A stretch of DNA of 46,849 nt from Acidimicrobiia bacterium. Its GTDB lineage: Bacteria > Actinomycetota > Acidimicrobiia > Acidimicrobiales > Aldehydirespiratoraceae. Below the pieces are notes generated by a model. That model saw only the letters and a program-made list of their open reading frames with translations, ran no database searches and was not told where the DNA came from. Below are positions 9,909-17,785 of the stretch, one piece after another; the stretch's first letter is position 1, and every line of letters starts with the position of its first letter. The DNA lies in assembly GCA_022820805.1 (NCBI GenBank), contig JAJEEV010000032.1, forward strand, positions 1-46,849, read 5' to 3'. The position numbers and the translations under genes were made by a program.

Positions 9909-11405
9909 CTACGGGCTGATGCCAGTACGAGACTTCGGTTCGCACCCCTGGTCCCGGCGCCGAGCCGACACCTCCAGGGCCGAGAGGATCGCGTTTCGGG
10001 TGTCGCGGGGGTCGATCACCTCGTCGAAGCTCAGCGCCGACGCCGATCGGTAGGCCGACTCCTCCTCGGCCTGCCGGAGATCCTGCCCGGTCTGCTCGTC
10101 GGCTCCCACCGCCCGCCCGGCGCCGGCCGCTCCCATGGCCCCCACCGTGGCCGCGGGAAAGGCGAAGCTCAGCGTCTGGGAGTCGTGGGGGTTCATGGCC
10201 ATGACGCAGCTGCCGAACCCGAAGGCCTTGCGCAGCGTGACATGGATCTTGGTGGTGGTGGCCAGGGTCTGGGCCGCGTACATCCGGGCCGAGGCCCGCA
10301 GCACGCCGGCGCGCTCGGAGGCGGTGCCGGCCAGCACGCCCGGGTTGTCGGTGAGGAACACCAGCGGGAGATGGAAGCTGTCGCAGACCGAGATGAAGTG
10401 GGCGGCCTTGGTGGCTGCGGCCACATCGATGGACCCGGCCAGCGCGGCGGGCTGGTTGGCCACGACGCCCACCGCCTCCCCGCCGATCCGGACCAGCGCG
10501 CAGATGATCGAGCAGCCGAACCCCGGCTGGACCTCCAGGTACCCGGCGGCGTCCACGACCTCGTCGAGCACCACGGCCATGTCGTAGCCCTGCCTGGCGT
10601 CGCGGGGCACGAGATCGAGCATCCGCTCGATCCGGCGCGGGCCGAGGTCGCCGGTGTCGAGGGCGGGAGGCCGCTCCCAGGCGGAGGAGCCGAAGTACGA
10701 GAGGTAGAGGCGTGTCTGGGCCAGCAGATCGCGGTCGTCGGCGGCAGTGTTGTGGATCGTCCCGGCGCCCACGGCCACCTCGGGGCCGCCCAGTTCCTGC
10801 TTGCCGACCCGCTCCCCCAGCGACGCCTCCACCACCGGCGGGCCGGCAGTGAAGATGGCCGCGTCGGGCGTCATGATCGAGAAGTCGCACAGCAGCGCGG
10901 TGATCGCGCCGTGCCCGGCGGAGGGGCCCATCACCCCGCAGACCATGGGCACCAGCCCCGACAGGGCGGCCTGGGCCTGGAGGTCGTTGGGTCCGCCGCC
11001 GCCGGGATCGCCCGGCAGGGGCGGCCGGTGTCCGGCTCCCTCCAGCAGCATGATCAAGGGGATGCGCTCGCGCCCCGAGATGTCGGCGATGCGCCAGCGC
11101 TTGCGGGTGGCGGCCGGACCGATCGAGCCCCCCATGGTGGTGAAGTCCTCAGCGCCAACGGCCACGGGTCGCCCGTCTATGGATCCGACCCCGGCGACGA
11201 GAGCGTCCGCGGGGACCGGACCGGCCAGGGTGCCGATCTCGGTGAACGAGCCGTCATCGAGCAGGGCCGCGATCCGCTGCCGGGCGTCGAGCCGACCCGC
11301 AGCCCGCCGGGCCTTCACCTTCTCGGTGCCTCCCATGGCCCGGGCCTGCTCCTGGCGGCGCTCGAAGTCCTCGAGGGTGGCGTCCCAGCCGGAGGCGTCG
11401 CTCAC
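9909..11405 (-). CDS. Acyl-CoA carboxylase carboxyltransferase subunit
   Basis: A 498-residue carboxyltransferase of the propionyl/methylcrotonyl-CoA carboxylase beta family, which transfers CO2 from biotin to an acyl-CoA. N-terminal half: GRLDARQRIAALLDDGSF, EDFTTMGGSIGP and MLLEGAGHRPP. C-terminal half: VVANQPAALAGSIDVAAATK, FLTDNPGVLAGTASER and GAMGAAGAGRAV. Both crotonase-like halves are complete. No biotin carboxylase or biotin carrier gene is nearby, so it must draw on subunits encoded elsewhere. The GTG at 11405 is chosen over an ATG at 11426 because it starts where family homology begins; this is not certain. Its substrate is unknown. Confidence 0.88.
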   Translation of the reverse strand: MSDASGWDATLEDFERRQEQARAMGGTEKVKARRAAGRLDARQRIAALLDDGSFTEIGTLAGPVPADALVAGVGSIDGRPVAVGAEDFTTMGGSIGPAATRKRWRIADISGRERIPLIMLLEGAGHRPPLPGDPGGGGPNDLQAQAALSGLVPMVCGVMGPSAGHGAITALLCDFSIMTPDAAIFTAGPPVVEASLGERVGKQELGGPEVAVGAGTIHNTAADDRDLLAQTRLYLSYFGSSAWERPPALDTGDLGPRRIERMLDLVPRDARQGYDMAVVLDEVVDAAGYLEVQPGFGCSIICALVRIGGEAVGVVANQPAALAGSIDVAAATKAAHFISVCDSFHLPLVFLTDNPGVLAGTASERAGVLRASARMYAAQTLATTTKIHVTLRKAFGFGSCVMAMNPHDSQTLSFAFPAATVGAMGAAGAGRAVGADEQTGQDLRQAEEESAYRSASALSFDEVIDPRDTRNAILSALEVSARRRDQGCEPKSRTGISP

Positions 11406-11463
11406 GCCGGTTCGCCTCCCCGCCAATCCCTCAAGGATCTGCCCGCCATCGCGACCACGGTAG

Positions 11464-12687
11464 CTATCTGGGGGCGCTGAGGCTGGAAGGAGCGCCGGGC
11501 GGGATGACCGGAACTGGGCCGTCGGCGAGTTCGACCGCCCACCCGGAGCCGTCCCGCACCACGGGTCGCTCGATGGCTGCCCTCCCGCCGGCGGCGACCC
11601 ATGCCGATGCCGAGGCCAGCGACACGTCCACGAGCGCGGCCCGGCCCTCGGCCAGCAGCGAGGCCGCCACGGCGGCGGCCGCCAGGCCGCCGATGGGATC
11701 AGCGATGGCGTCGCCCACGAACATGGGCGGCTCCCCCGGCACGACCAGCCCGCCCGAGACGGCCGCGTCGTCGCCGAAGGCGACCCGGTTGCGGTCCGGC
11801 TCCCGCCGCCCGTGGCCGGTGATCGACACCCAGGCCGTTCCGGCCTCCACGACCCGGCCGGGGCAGATCCCCCACTGCTCCATAACCCGGGGCCGGCTCG
11901 CCTCCAGCACCAGGTCGGCCCCGGAGATCAGCTTCCGGAGCTCGGCGACCGCTTCGGGGGCGGGCAGGTCCAGCGTCACTGGCTCCTTGCGGCCGTTCAG
12001 CAGGTCGAAGAATCCGGTCGGGCCCCGCCGGGCGCCGTCGGGCCTCGACAGGGACTCCACCTTCAGCACCCGGCAGCCGGCCTCGGCCAGCAGGCCGCCG
12101 GCCAGCGGCCCGGCCCACAGGCCGGTCAGGTCCACAACCACCGGTTGAGAGCCCCGCGGCCGGGCTGGACGCTCCGCTCCGGCGACCCACGGCAGGTCTG
12201 GGCCGGGAGTGGCGCCGACCACGGCCACGGCCAGGCCGAGCAGCGACGCGGACTCGACAATCTCGTCACAGCTGAGCGCGAGCAGGCACTCGGCGATGGC
12301 CGGCCAGTCGAGGCCGTTCACTGGGGCGCCCACCAGAGCGGGCAGCGCTTCCACATCGGAGGGCCGGGGAAGGTTCAGCACGACCCACCCGTCCCGGGCC
12401 CGCACCATCTGCGCGAACCCGCCCGCGCTCCGCGACCCGTTGCGGCCGAAGCCGGTGACGGCAGCCCGATGGGCCAGCAGTCCGGCCGCGTCCACCCGCA
12501 ACCGGGTGCCCAGCCGGCCGGTGGCAGAGGCCAGCGCGGACTGAAGCCCAGCCAGTGGCCGCACCATGGCCGCCGGCGACACCGACGGCGGGCCCGAGGC
12601 CGGACCGGTCAGGTGCATCGCTCCGGAGGAGGCCCAGATCCGGGCGCACCCGTCGTCGTTGAGAGCAACATCGGGGCCCACGTGCAT
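11464..12687 (-). CDS. Class III (CaiB/BaiF-type) CoA-transferase with rearranged domain order
   Basis: A 407-residue protein. Residues 182-360 are the head of a CaiB/BaiF fold: VVVDLTGLWAGPLAGG, CRVLKVES, NGRKEPVTLDL, SRPRVMEQWG, SITGHG and GDAIADPIGGL, with D330 the likely catalytic Asp, ending at VDVSLASA. Residues 20-160 look like the tail of the same fold (MHLTGPASGPP, then RARDGWVVLNLPRP and SASLLGLAVAVVG), yet come first; the position matching D330 is R43. So it reads tail half then head half. The ATG at 12687 has a duplicated TAGGTT -10 element upstream and no ribosome-binding site. Donor and acceptor acids are unknown. Confidence 0.8.
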   Translation of the reverse strand: MHVGPDVALNDDGCARIWASSGAMHLTGPASGPPSVSPAAMVRPLAGLQSALASATGRLGTRLRVDAAGLLAHRAAVTGFGRNGSRSAGGFAQMVRARDGWVVLNLPRPSDVEALPALVGAPVNGLDWPAIAECLLALSCDEIVESASLLGLAVAVVGATPGPDLPWVAGAERPARPRGSQPVVVDLTGLWAGPLAGGLLAEAGCRVLKVESLSRPDGARRGPTGFFDLLNGRKEPVTLDLPAPEAVAELRKLISGADLVLEASRPRVMEQWGICPGRVVEAGTAWVSITGHGRREPDRNRVAFGDDAAVSGGLVVPGEPPMFVGDAIADPIGGLAAAAVAASLLAEGRAALVDVSLASASAWVAAGGRAAIERPVVRDGSGWAVELADGPVPVIPPGAPSSLSAPR

Positions 12688-12688
12688 C

Positions 12689-12712
12689 GTCTCGAACCTA
12701 GTCTCGAACCTA
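12689..12712 (-). promoter_or_regulatory. Duplicated -10 element (TAGGTT) in a 12-bp tandem repeat
   Basis: Two perfect 12-bp copies each contain TAGGTT on the minus strand (12695-12700 and 12707-12712). The proximal copy lies 7 nt before the ATG at 12687, giving a leaderless transcript; the distal copy would give a transcript with a leader of about 12 nt. Confidence 0.5.
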
Positions 12713-12760
12713 GTGGAAGCAGGCCGGCAGCCGGACTCGCGCACCTGCGCTCCCGACCTC

Positions 12761-12786
12761 TAGGTTGTCGCTTCCCTAGCAGGAGG
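12761..12786 (+). promoter_or_regulatory. -10 element (TAGGTT) and strong RBS for the E1 operon
   Basis: TAGGTT at 12761-12766 is followed by a perfect AGGAGG at 12781-12786, six bases before a TTG start at 12793. The RBS is what decides the TTG start. The region is divergent with the CoA-transferase promoter about 50 bp away. Confidence 0.55.
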
Positions 12787-12792
12787 TTCATC

Positions 12793-13848
12793 TTGCCGGC
12801 CAGCGCGAACGGACATCCCCGCAACGGCGGAGCGGCGGAGGCGGGCTCCCCCGACCGACAGCACGGCGCCGCCGACCTCGCCCGCCGGATCCACATCTAC
12901 CGGATGATGGTCGAGGCCAGGCTGTTCGAGGAGACGGCATACCGGATGTTCCTTGGCGGGCTCGTCAAGGGGACGGCTCATCTGGCCATCGGACAGGAGG
13001 CGATCGCATCGGCCTTCGCAGCGGCCATGAAGCCGGATGACCTGACGTTCTGCACCTACCGGGGCCACATCCACACGCTGCTGCGTGGAGCTCCCCCCAG
13101 CCGGCTCCTGGCCGAACTGTTCGGGAGGGACTCGGGAATCTGCGGAGGCAAGGGCGGCTCGATGCACCTCACCGACACCTCCGCGGGAGCGATGGGCTGC
13201 TACGCCATCGTGGGCGCCCACCTGCCGATAGCGGTCGGAGCGGCATGGGCGGCCGCCGAACGGGGCACCGGCCAGACGGCCGTGTGCTTCTTCGGCGACG
13301 GCGCCACCAACATAGGGGCCTTCCACGAGGCCCTGAACATGGCGGCGGTCTGGTCCCTGCCGGTGGTGTTCGTGTGCGAGAACAACCAGTACATGGAGTA
13401 CACGCCCATCCGGTCGGTGACCGCGGTAGAGAACCCGGCCGCCGACCGGGCAGGCGCATACGGCCTCGACGCGATCCTGGTGGACGGCAACGACGCCGAC
13501 CAGATGTTCGACACGGCCCGATCCGCGATCGAGAAGGCCCGGCAAGGGGAGGGACCCAGCCTCATAGAGGCCGCCACCTACCGTCACGGCGGCCACTCCC
13601 GGGCCGATCCGGGCGACTACCGGCCAGTCGACGAGGTGGCGAGCTGGAAGGCACGTGATCCGATCCCCACCTACAGGGAGCGGTTGCTGAGCGAGGGGGC
13701 CTCCGCCGAGCAGCTGGACGATGTCGAAGCCACCGCCGAGGAAGTCATTAATGCTGCCGTCGAAGAGGCACGGGCCGCTCCGGCGCCCCCCGCTTCGGTC
13801 ATCGGCACAAACCTGTGGGCTGACGGAGGATCAGCATGGCGGAACTGA
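12793..13848 (+). CDS. Thiamine-dependent 2-oxoacid dehydrogenase E1, alpha subunit
   Basis: A 351-residue E1 alpha subunit of the pyruvate/branched-chain/acetoin dehydrogenase type. The ThDP motif is seen as GDGATNIGAFHEALN ending in CENNQY. Other family segments are YRGHIHTLLRGA, CGGKGGSMHLTD and TYRHGGHSRADPGDY. The TTG start has a perfect AGGAGG six bases upstream. The gene overlaps the E1 beta start by 13 bp. No E2 or E3 is in the window, so the complex partner is unknown; an acetoin-type or branched-chain role are both possible. Confidence 0.9.
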   Translation: MPASANGHPRNGGAAEAGSPDRQHGAADLARRIHIYRMMVEARLFEETAYRMFLGGLVKGTAHLAIGQEAIASAFAAAMKPDDLTFCTYRGHIHTLLRGAPPSRLLAELFGRDSGICGGKGGSMHLTDTSAGAMGCYAIVGAHLPIAVGAAWAAAERGTGQTAVCFFGDGATNIGAFHEALNMAAVWSLPVVFVCENNQYMEYTPIRSVTAVENPAADRAGAYGLDAILVDGNDADQMFDTARSAIEKARQGEGPSLIEAATYRHGGHSRADPGDYRPVDEVASWKARDPIPTYRERLLSEGASAEQLDDVEATAEEVINAAVEEARAAPAPPASVIGTNLWADGGSAWRN

Positions 13849-14813
13849 TCACCTACCGCGATGCAGTAGGCCGAGCGCTCGCCCAAGAGATGGAACGAGA
13901 CGAGACGGTCTACCTGATCGGTGAGGATGTGGCCGCGGCCGGGGGTGTCTTCAAGACGACCCCAGGGCTTCGAGAGCGGTTCGGGCCGAGACGGGTGCGA
14001 GACACCCCGATCTCCGAGGAGGCGATAATCGGGGCGGCGATGGGCGCCGCGATGAACGGTCTTCGCCCGGTGGCCGAGATCATGTTCTCGGACTTCCTGG
14101 CGACGTGCTGGGACATGATCGCCAACCAGATAGCCAAGACCCGCTACATGACCGACGGCCAGGTCGAGCTGCCGCTGGTGATCCGCACCGCCAACGGGGC
14201 GGGGGTGCGGTTCGGTGCCCAGCACTCCCAGAGCCTCGAGAACTGGGCGATGGCAGTACCCGGACTGAAGGTGGTCGCCCCCTCGACGCCCCAGGATCTG
14301 ATCGAGCTGCTGGCCGCATCGATCCGGGATCCCGATCCGGTCGTGTTCTTCGAGCACAAGGCGCTCTACCCCACCAGCGGACCGGTTGACGACGGTGAAC
14401 TGGTGGGAGAGTTGGGCAAGGCCGCGGTGGTGCGCACGGGCGGCGACGTCACCATCGTCGCCCTGGCTGCCATGGTCCCCAAGGCGGTGGCCGCGGCCGA
14501 GATCCTGGCCCTGCAGGGAGTGGAAGCCACGGTGGTGGACCTGCGCTGCCTGGTTCCACTCGACACGCAGACACTGCTCAAAGCCTGCAGCCAGACCGGA
14601 AGGGTGTTCACCGTCGAGGAGAACCCCCGGCTTTGCGGGTGGGGCGCCGAGATCTCCTCCATCATAATGGAGGAGGCGTTCTTCGACCTGGACCAGCCAG
14701 TCGTGCGCATCACCACCGACCACATCCCCCTCCCCTCGGCCGATGCGCTCGAAGACGCCACCATTCCCTCGGCGGAACGCATCGTGGACATCGTGTCGAG
14801 GACCCTCGACTGA
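13836..14813 (+). CDS. Thiamine-dependent 2-oxoacid dehydrogenase E1, beta subunit
   Basis: A 325-residue E1 beta subunit. Typical segments are YLIGEDVAAAGGVFKTT, DTPISEEAIIGAAMGAA, GAQHSQSLENW (catalytic-loop His), PDPVVFFEHKALYP and DLRCLVPLDTQTLL. The ATG has GGAGGA five bases upstream inside the end of the alpha gene, so the two are translationally coupled and form the alpha2-beta2 E1. A 7-bp perfect hairpin sits just after the stop. Confidence 0.92.
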   Translation: MAELITYRDAVGRALAQEMERDETVYLIGEDVAAAGGVFKTTPGLRERFGPRRVRDTPISEEAIIGAAMGAAMNGLRPVAEIMFSDFLATCWDMIANQIAKTRYMTDGQVELPLVIRTANGAGVRFGAQHSQSLENWAMAVPGLKVVAPSTPQDLIELLAASIRDPDPVVFFEHKALYPTSGPVDDGELVGELGKAAVVRTGGDVTIVALAAMVPKAVAAAEILALQGVEATVVDLRCLVPLDTQTLLKACSQTGRVFTVEENPRLCGWGAEISSIIMEEAFFDLDQPVVRITTDHIPLPSADALEDATIPSAERIVDIVSRTLD

Positions 14814-14816
14814 GAG

Positions 14817-14835
14817 GGCCGCCGGTTGGGCGGCC
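14817..14835. terminator. Intergenic hairpin after E1 beta
   Basis: Perfect 7-bp stem GGCCGCC / GGCGGCC with a 5-nt loop, beginning 4 nt after the stop codon. No T tract follows, so it could equally be an mRNA-stabilising hairpin within the operon. Confidence 0.35.
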
Positions 14836-14913
14836 GCTCGGCGCGGGTCAGAATGGACGCCGCGGCGGGCGAGAGGCCCGCACCGAGTCGAACCGCGGCA
14901 GGAGGACAGGAAC

Positions 14914-15219
14914 ATGGTGGAGTTGAGGCCCGGCGCCCGCTTCCAGAGCACGGTGTGCGCCACCGAGGTGATCGTGGTGAAGGGCACCGGGACAGCGGAG
15001 CTCAGCTGCGGCGGGGCGCCCATGGTCCCGGCCGGCTCGGCGGAGCGAGCCGGAGAGCCCAGCGCCGACGCGTCGGGAGGGACGCTGCTCGGCAAGCGCT
15101 ACGGCGACGGTGACGAGACCGTCGAGGTGCTGTGCACCAAGGCCGGCGAGGGCAGCCTCGCCCTTGCCGGGGTTGCCCTGGCGGTGAAGGTGACCAAGCC
15201 TCTGCCCGCCTCGGACTGA
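14914..15219 (+). CDS. Small conserved-looking Cys protein in an acyl-CoA gene cluster (unknown function)
   Basis: A 101-residue cytoplasmic protein with a GGAGG ribosome-binding site and an ATG at 14914. It has three cysteines in apparent structural contexts (TVCATEVIVVKG, LSCGGAPMVP, VLCTKAG), alternating beta-strand-like segments and no membrane segment. The layout, with its CGGAPM motif, resembles small proteins I associate with acyl-CoA synthetase loci in actinobacteria, but I know no assigned function. It lies between E1 beta and the AMP-ligase, same strand. A role as an accessory or carrier-like partner is only a guess. Confidence 0.75.
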   Translation: MVELRPGARFQSTVCATEVIVVKGTGTAELSCGGAPMVPAGSAERAGEPSADASGGTLLGKRYGDGDETVEVLCTKAGEGSLALAGVALAVKVTKPLPASD

Positions 15220-15256
15220 CCGGCCGAGCGCTCCAGCGGTCAGGGGCACGCCCTCC

Positions 15257-16771
15257 ATGAACTTGATGATGCTGCTGGAGATGGCGGCCACCGCCCTGGG
15301 CGACCGGGTGGCGGTGGGGTCGAGCGACGCCGCGGTCACCTGCAGCGACCTGATGGGCAGAGCCGCGGGGCTTGCCGGACGGCTGCGAGCATCCGGGGCC
15401 GAGCGCCTCGTGCTGTGCGACGAGCCCGGAGCCGTTCTGCCCGTCGCCCTGTTCGGCGCGGCGTGGGCGGGCGCTGCGTACGTGCCCGTCAACTACCGGC
15501 TCCCCGACGACGACCTGCGCGCGCTGGCCGAGCGGGCCGCGCCCGCGCTGGCGGTGACCGACGACGCCGGCGCGCGGCGGCTGGCCGGTGTGGAGGGCCT
15601 GGAGGTCGTGGAGCGGGACACTCTTCTCGAGGATCCGTCCGGCGGTGCCGAGGCGGCCGGGCCCGGTGACTGGCCCTCCGATCCCGACGCCGCGGCGGTG
15701 CTGCTGTACACCAGCGGCACCTCCGGGCCGCCCAAGGCCGCCGTGCTTCGCCACCGGCATCTGGTGTCCTATGTGTTCGGCACCGTCGAGTTCGCGTCGG
15801 CGGGACCCGGTGAGGCCCACATCATGGCGGTGCCGCCCTATCACGTCGCGTCGGTGGCGGCCCAGCTCTCTCAGGTCTATTCCGGGCGCCGCATCGTGCC
15901 CCTGGCGAGGTTCGATCCCGACGCCTGGATCGACGAGGTCCGCGACGAGGGCGTGACCCACGCCATGCTCGTGCCCACGATGCTGGCCCGTATCGTCGAC
16001 GCCCTCGATCGCCGGGGCGAGACCCTCGAGACGGTCCGGTTCGTGTCCTATGGAGGGGGAAAGTCGCACAGGGCCGTCGTTGAGCGTGCCCTGGAAGTGT
16101 TTCCGGCCGCCGGCTTCTCCCACGCCTACGGCCTGACCGAGACGAGTTCCACCGTGTGCGTGATGGGCCCCGACGACCACCGCCGGTGCGCAGCCTCCGA
16201 CGACCCCGTCGAGCGGGCCAGGCTGTCGTCGGCCGGGCGGCCCCTGCCTGGAGTCGAGGTCTCGGTGCGCAGCGCCGACGGCGTCGAGGCGCAGACCGGC
16301 TCGGCCGGCGAGATATGGGTCAGGGGTGAGCAGGTGGCCGGCGAGTATGCCGAGGGAGGTTCGCAGCTCGACGAGGACGGCTGGTTCTGCACCCGCGACA
16401 GCGGCCACCTCGACGAGGACGGCTACCTCTGGGTTCACGGGCGCAACGACGACATCATCATCCGGGGCGGCGAGAACATGTCTCCCGGCGAGATCGAGGA
16501 CGCGCTGCTGACCCACCCCGCGGTCGCCGACGCGGCGGCGTTCGGCGTGCCCAGCCGGGAGTGGGGCGAGGAGGTGGCGGTGTGCGTCGTGACCCGCACC
16601 CCCGCGCCGAGCGCCGACGACCTGCGGGAGCTGGTGCGGGCCCGGCTGCGATCGAGCCGGGTGCCGGCCCGAGTGGAGTTCGTCGACGAACTGCCCTACA
16701 ACGACACCGGCAAGCTGCTGCGCCGCGAGCTGCGCGGCCGCTACGCCTCCGATCCGGTCCCGCGGCGGTGA
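15257..16771 (+). CDS. Acyl-CoA synthetase (AMP-dependent ligase)
   Basis: A 504-residue ANL-superfamily ligase that activates a carboxylic acid to its acyl-CoA through an acyl-adenylate. The ATP/phosphate loop reads LLYTSGTSGPPKAAVL, A5 reads SHAYGLTETSS, and the hinge region reads VHGRNDDIIIRGGENMSPGE; the adenylation lysine is in YNDTGKLLRRELRGRY near the C-terminus. All core motifs are intact. The stop is separated by 7 bp from the downstream crotonase GTG. Substrate cannot be told from the sequence; neighbours suggest a chain- or aromatic-acid degradation role. Confidence 0.9.
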   Translation: MNLMMLLEMAATALGDRVAVGSSDAAVTCSDLMGRAAGLAGRLRASGAERLVLCDEPGAVLPVALFGAAWAGAAYVPVNYRLPDDDLRALAERAAPALAVTDDAGARRLAGVEGLEVVERDTLLEDPSGGAEAAGPGDWPSDPDAAAVLLYTSGTSGPPKAAVLRHRHLVSYVFGTVEFASAGPGEAHIMAVPPYHVASVAAQLSQVYSGRRIVPLARFDPDAWIDEVRDEGVTHAMLVPTMLARIVDALDRRGETLETVRFVSYGGGKSHRAVVERALEVFPAAGFSHAYGLTETSSTVCVMGPDDHRRCAASDDPVERARLSSAGRPLPGVEVSVRSADGVEAQTGSAGEIWVRGEQVAGEYAEGGSQLDEDGWFCTRDSGHLDEDGYLWVHGRNDDIIIRGGENMSPGEIEDALLTHPAVADAAAFGVPSREWGEEVAVCVVTRTPAPSADDLRELVRARLRSSRVPARVEFVDELPYNDTGKLLRRELRGRYASDPVPRR

Positions 16772-16778
16772 GCTAGCC

Positions 16779-17750
16779 GTGCACGGCGGGGTCTGGCCGT
16801 TGGAGGAGGTCAGAGCGGCAATCGACTCCGTCGACCTCGAACGGCTGGTGATCGACGGCATCGCCGCCGCGGCCGGCGCGCCCGCGGTGGTGGTGGACGT
16901 GGGCGACGACCCCGCCGACGACGTGGGAGAAGCGCTGGCCGGACTCCCCGTGGTGGCGGTCGCGCTGGGCGGCGGAGGCGAGTCCTGGGACCTGGCGCTC
17001 GACGATCCGGGACCCGCCCTCGCAGGTCTTCGGGCCAACCCGCAGGCTTCGGTCGTGGCCGCCCAGACCCTCCGCCTCGGGCCGCGGCTCGACCTGCGCG
17101 CCGCCCTGCTGGTCGAGAGCCTCGCCTATGCGACGCTCCAGGCCGGCCCCGAGCACGCCCGCTGGCTATCGCATCGGGGGCGCCGAACCCGCAGAGACCT
17201 CGACCAGCCCCGCATCGAGGTGAGCGACGACGGCTCCTCGGTGAAGGTGACGCTGAACCGCCCCCGCCTGCTCAACCTGTTCGACGCGGCCATGCGGGAC
17301 GAGCTCGTCGACGTTCTCAAGGCCCTGGTGGCGGCCGCCGACGAGCGGCCGGTCGTGATCACCGGAGCGGGAGGCAACTTCTGCGCCGGTGGCGACCCGG
17401 CCGAGTTCGGGTCGGTCCCAGATCCTGCCGCGGCTCACCTGATCCGCAGCCGGGCCAACGCGGCGCCCTGGATGGCGGCCGTCGCCGGTCGCACGACGGC
17501 GCGGATCGACGGGGCCTGCATCGGCGCGGGCATCGAGCTGGCCGCGTTCTGCTCCACCGTCGCCGCCACCGGACGGGCCCGGTTCCGCCTGCCGGAGCTG
17601 TCGATGGGCCTGATACCGGGCGCAGGCGGAACGGTGAGCATCCCCGCCCGCATCGGCCGCCAGAGAACGCTGGCGTGGCTGCTCAACGGCAGCGAGGTCG
17701 ACGCACCCACCGCGCTGGAGTGGGGCCTGATCGACAGTCTCCAGGGTTAG
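16779..17750 (+). CDS. Crotonase-family enoyl-CoA hydratase/isomerase with rearranged halves
   Basis: A 323-residue protein. Residues 145-323 are a crotonase core: VTLNRPRLLNLFDAAM, the oxyanion-hole segment GNFCAGGDPAEFG, GACIGAGIELAAFCS and LPELSMGLIPGAGG, but the chain stops right after ALEWGLIDSLQG, where crotonases normally continue for about 60-70 residues of C-terminal helices. Residues 87-130 (NPQASVVAAQTLRL, then LRAALLVESLAYATL) resemble those missing helices, placed at the front behind a degenerate strand region (AVVVDVGD, LPVVAVALG). The architecture is therefore tail-like half then head half. The GTG start lies 7 bp after the ligase stop. Activity is plausible but untested. Confidence 0.8.
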   Translation: MHGGVWPLEEVRAAIDSVDLERLVIDGIAAAAGAPAVVVDVGDDPADDVGEALAGLPVVAVALGGGGESWDLALDDPGPALAGLRANPQASVVAAQTLRLGPRLDLRAALLVESLAYATLQAGPEHARWLSHRGRRTRRDLDQPRIEVSDDGSSVKVTLNRPRLLNLFDAAMRDELVDVLKALVAAADERPVVITGAGGNFCAGGDPAEFGSVPDPAAAHLIRSRANAAPWMAAVAGRTTARIDGACIGAGIELAAFCSTVAATGRARFRLPELSMGLIPGAGGTVSIPARIGRQRTLAWLLNGSEVDAPTALEWGLIDSLQG

Positions 17751-17785
17751 CGACCGAGGGCGCCGCGCCCCCTGCGGCTGGAGAC

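Noticed and set aside
11812..12792. 5' part of the long plus-strand frame leading into E1 alpha
   Set aside because: It is antisense to the CoA-transferase; the AGGAGG and TTG at 12793 mark the true start of E1 alpha.
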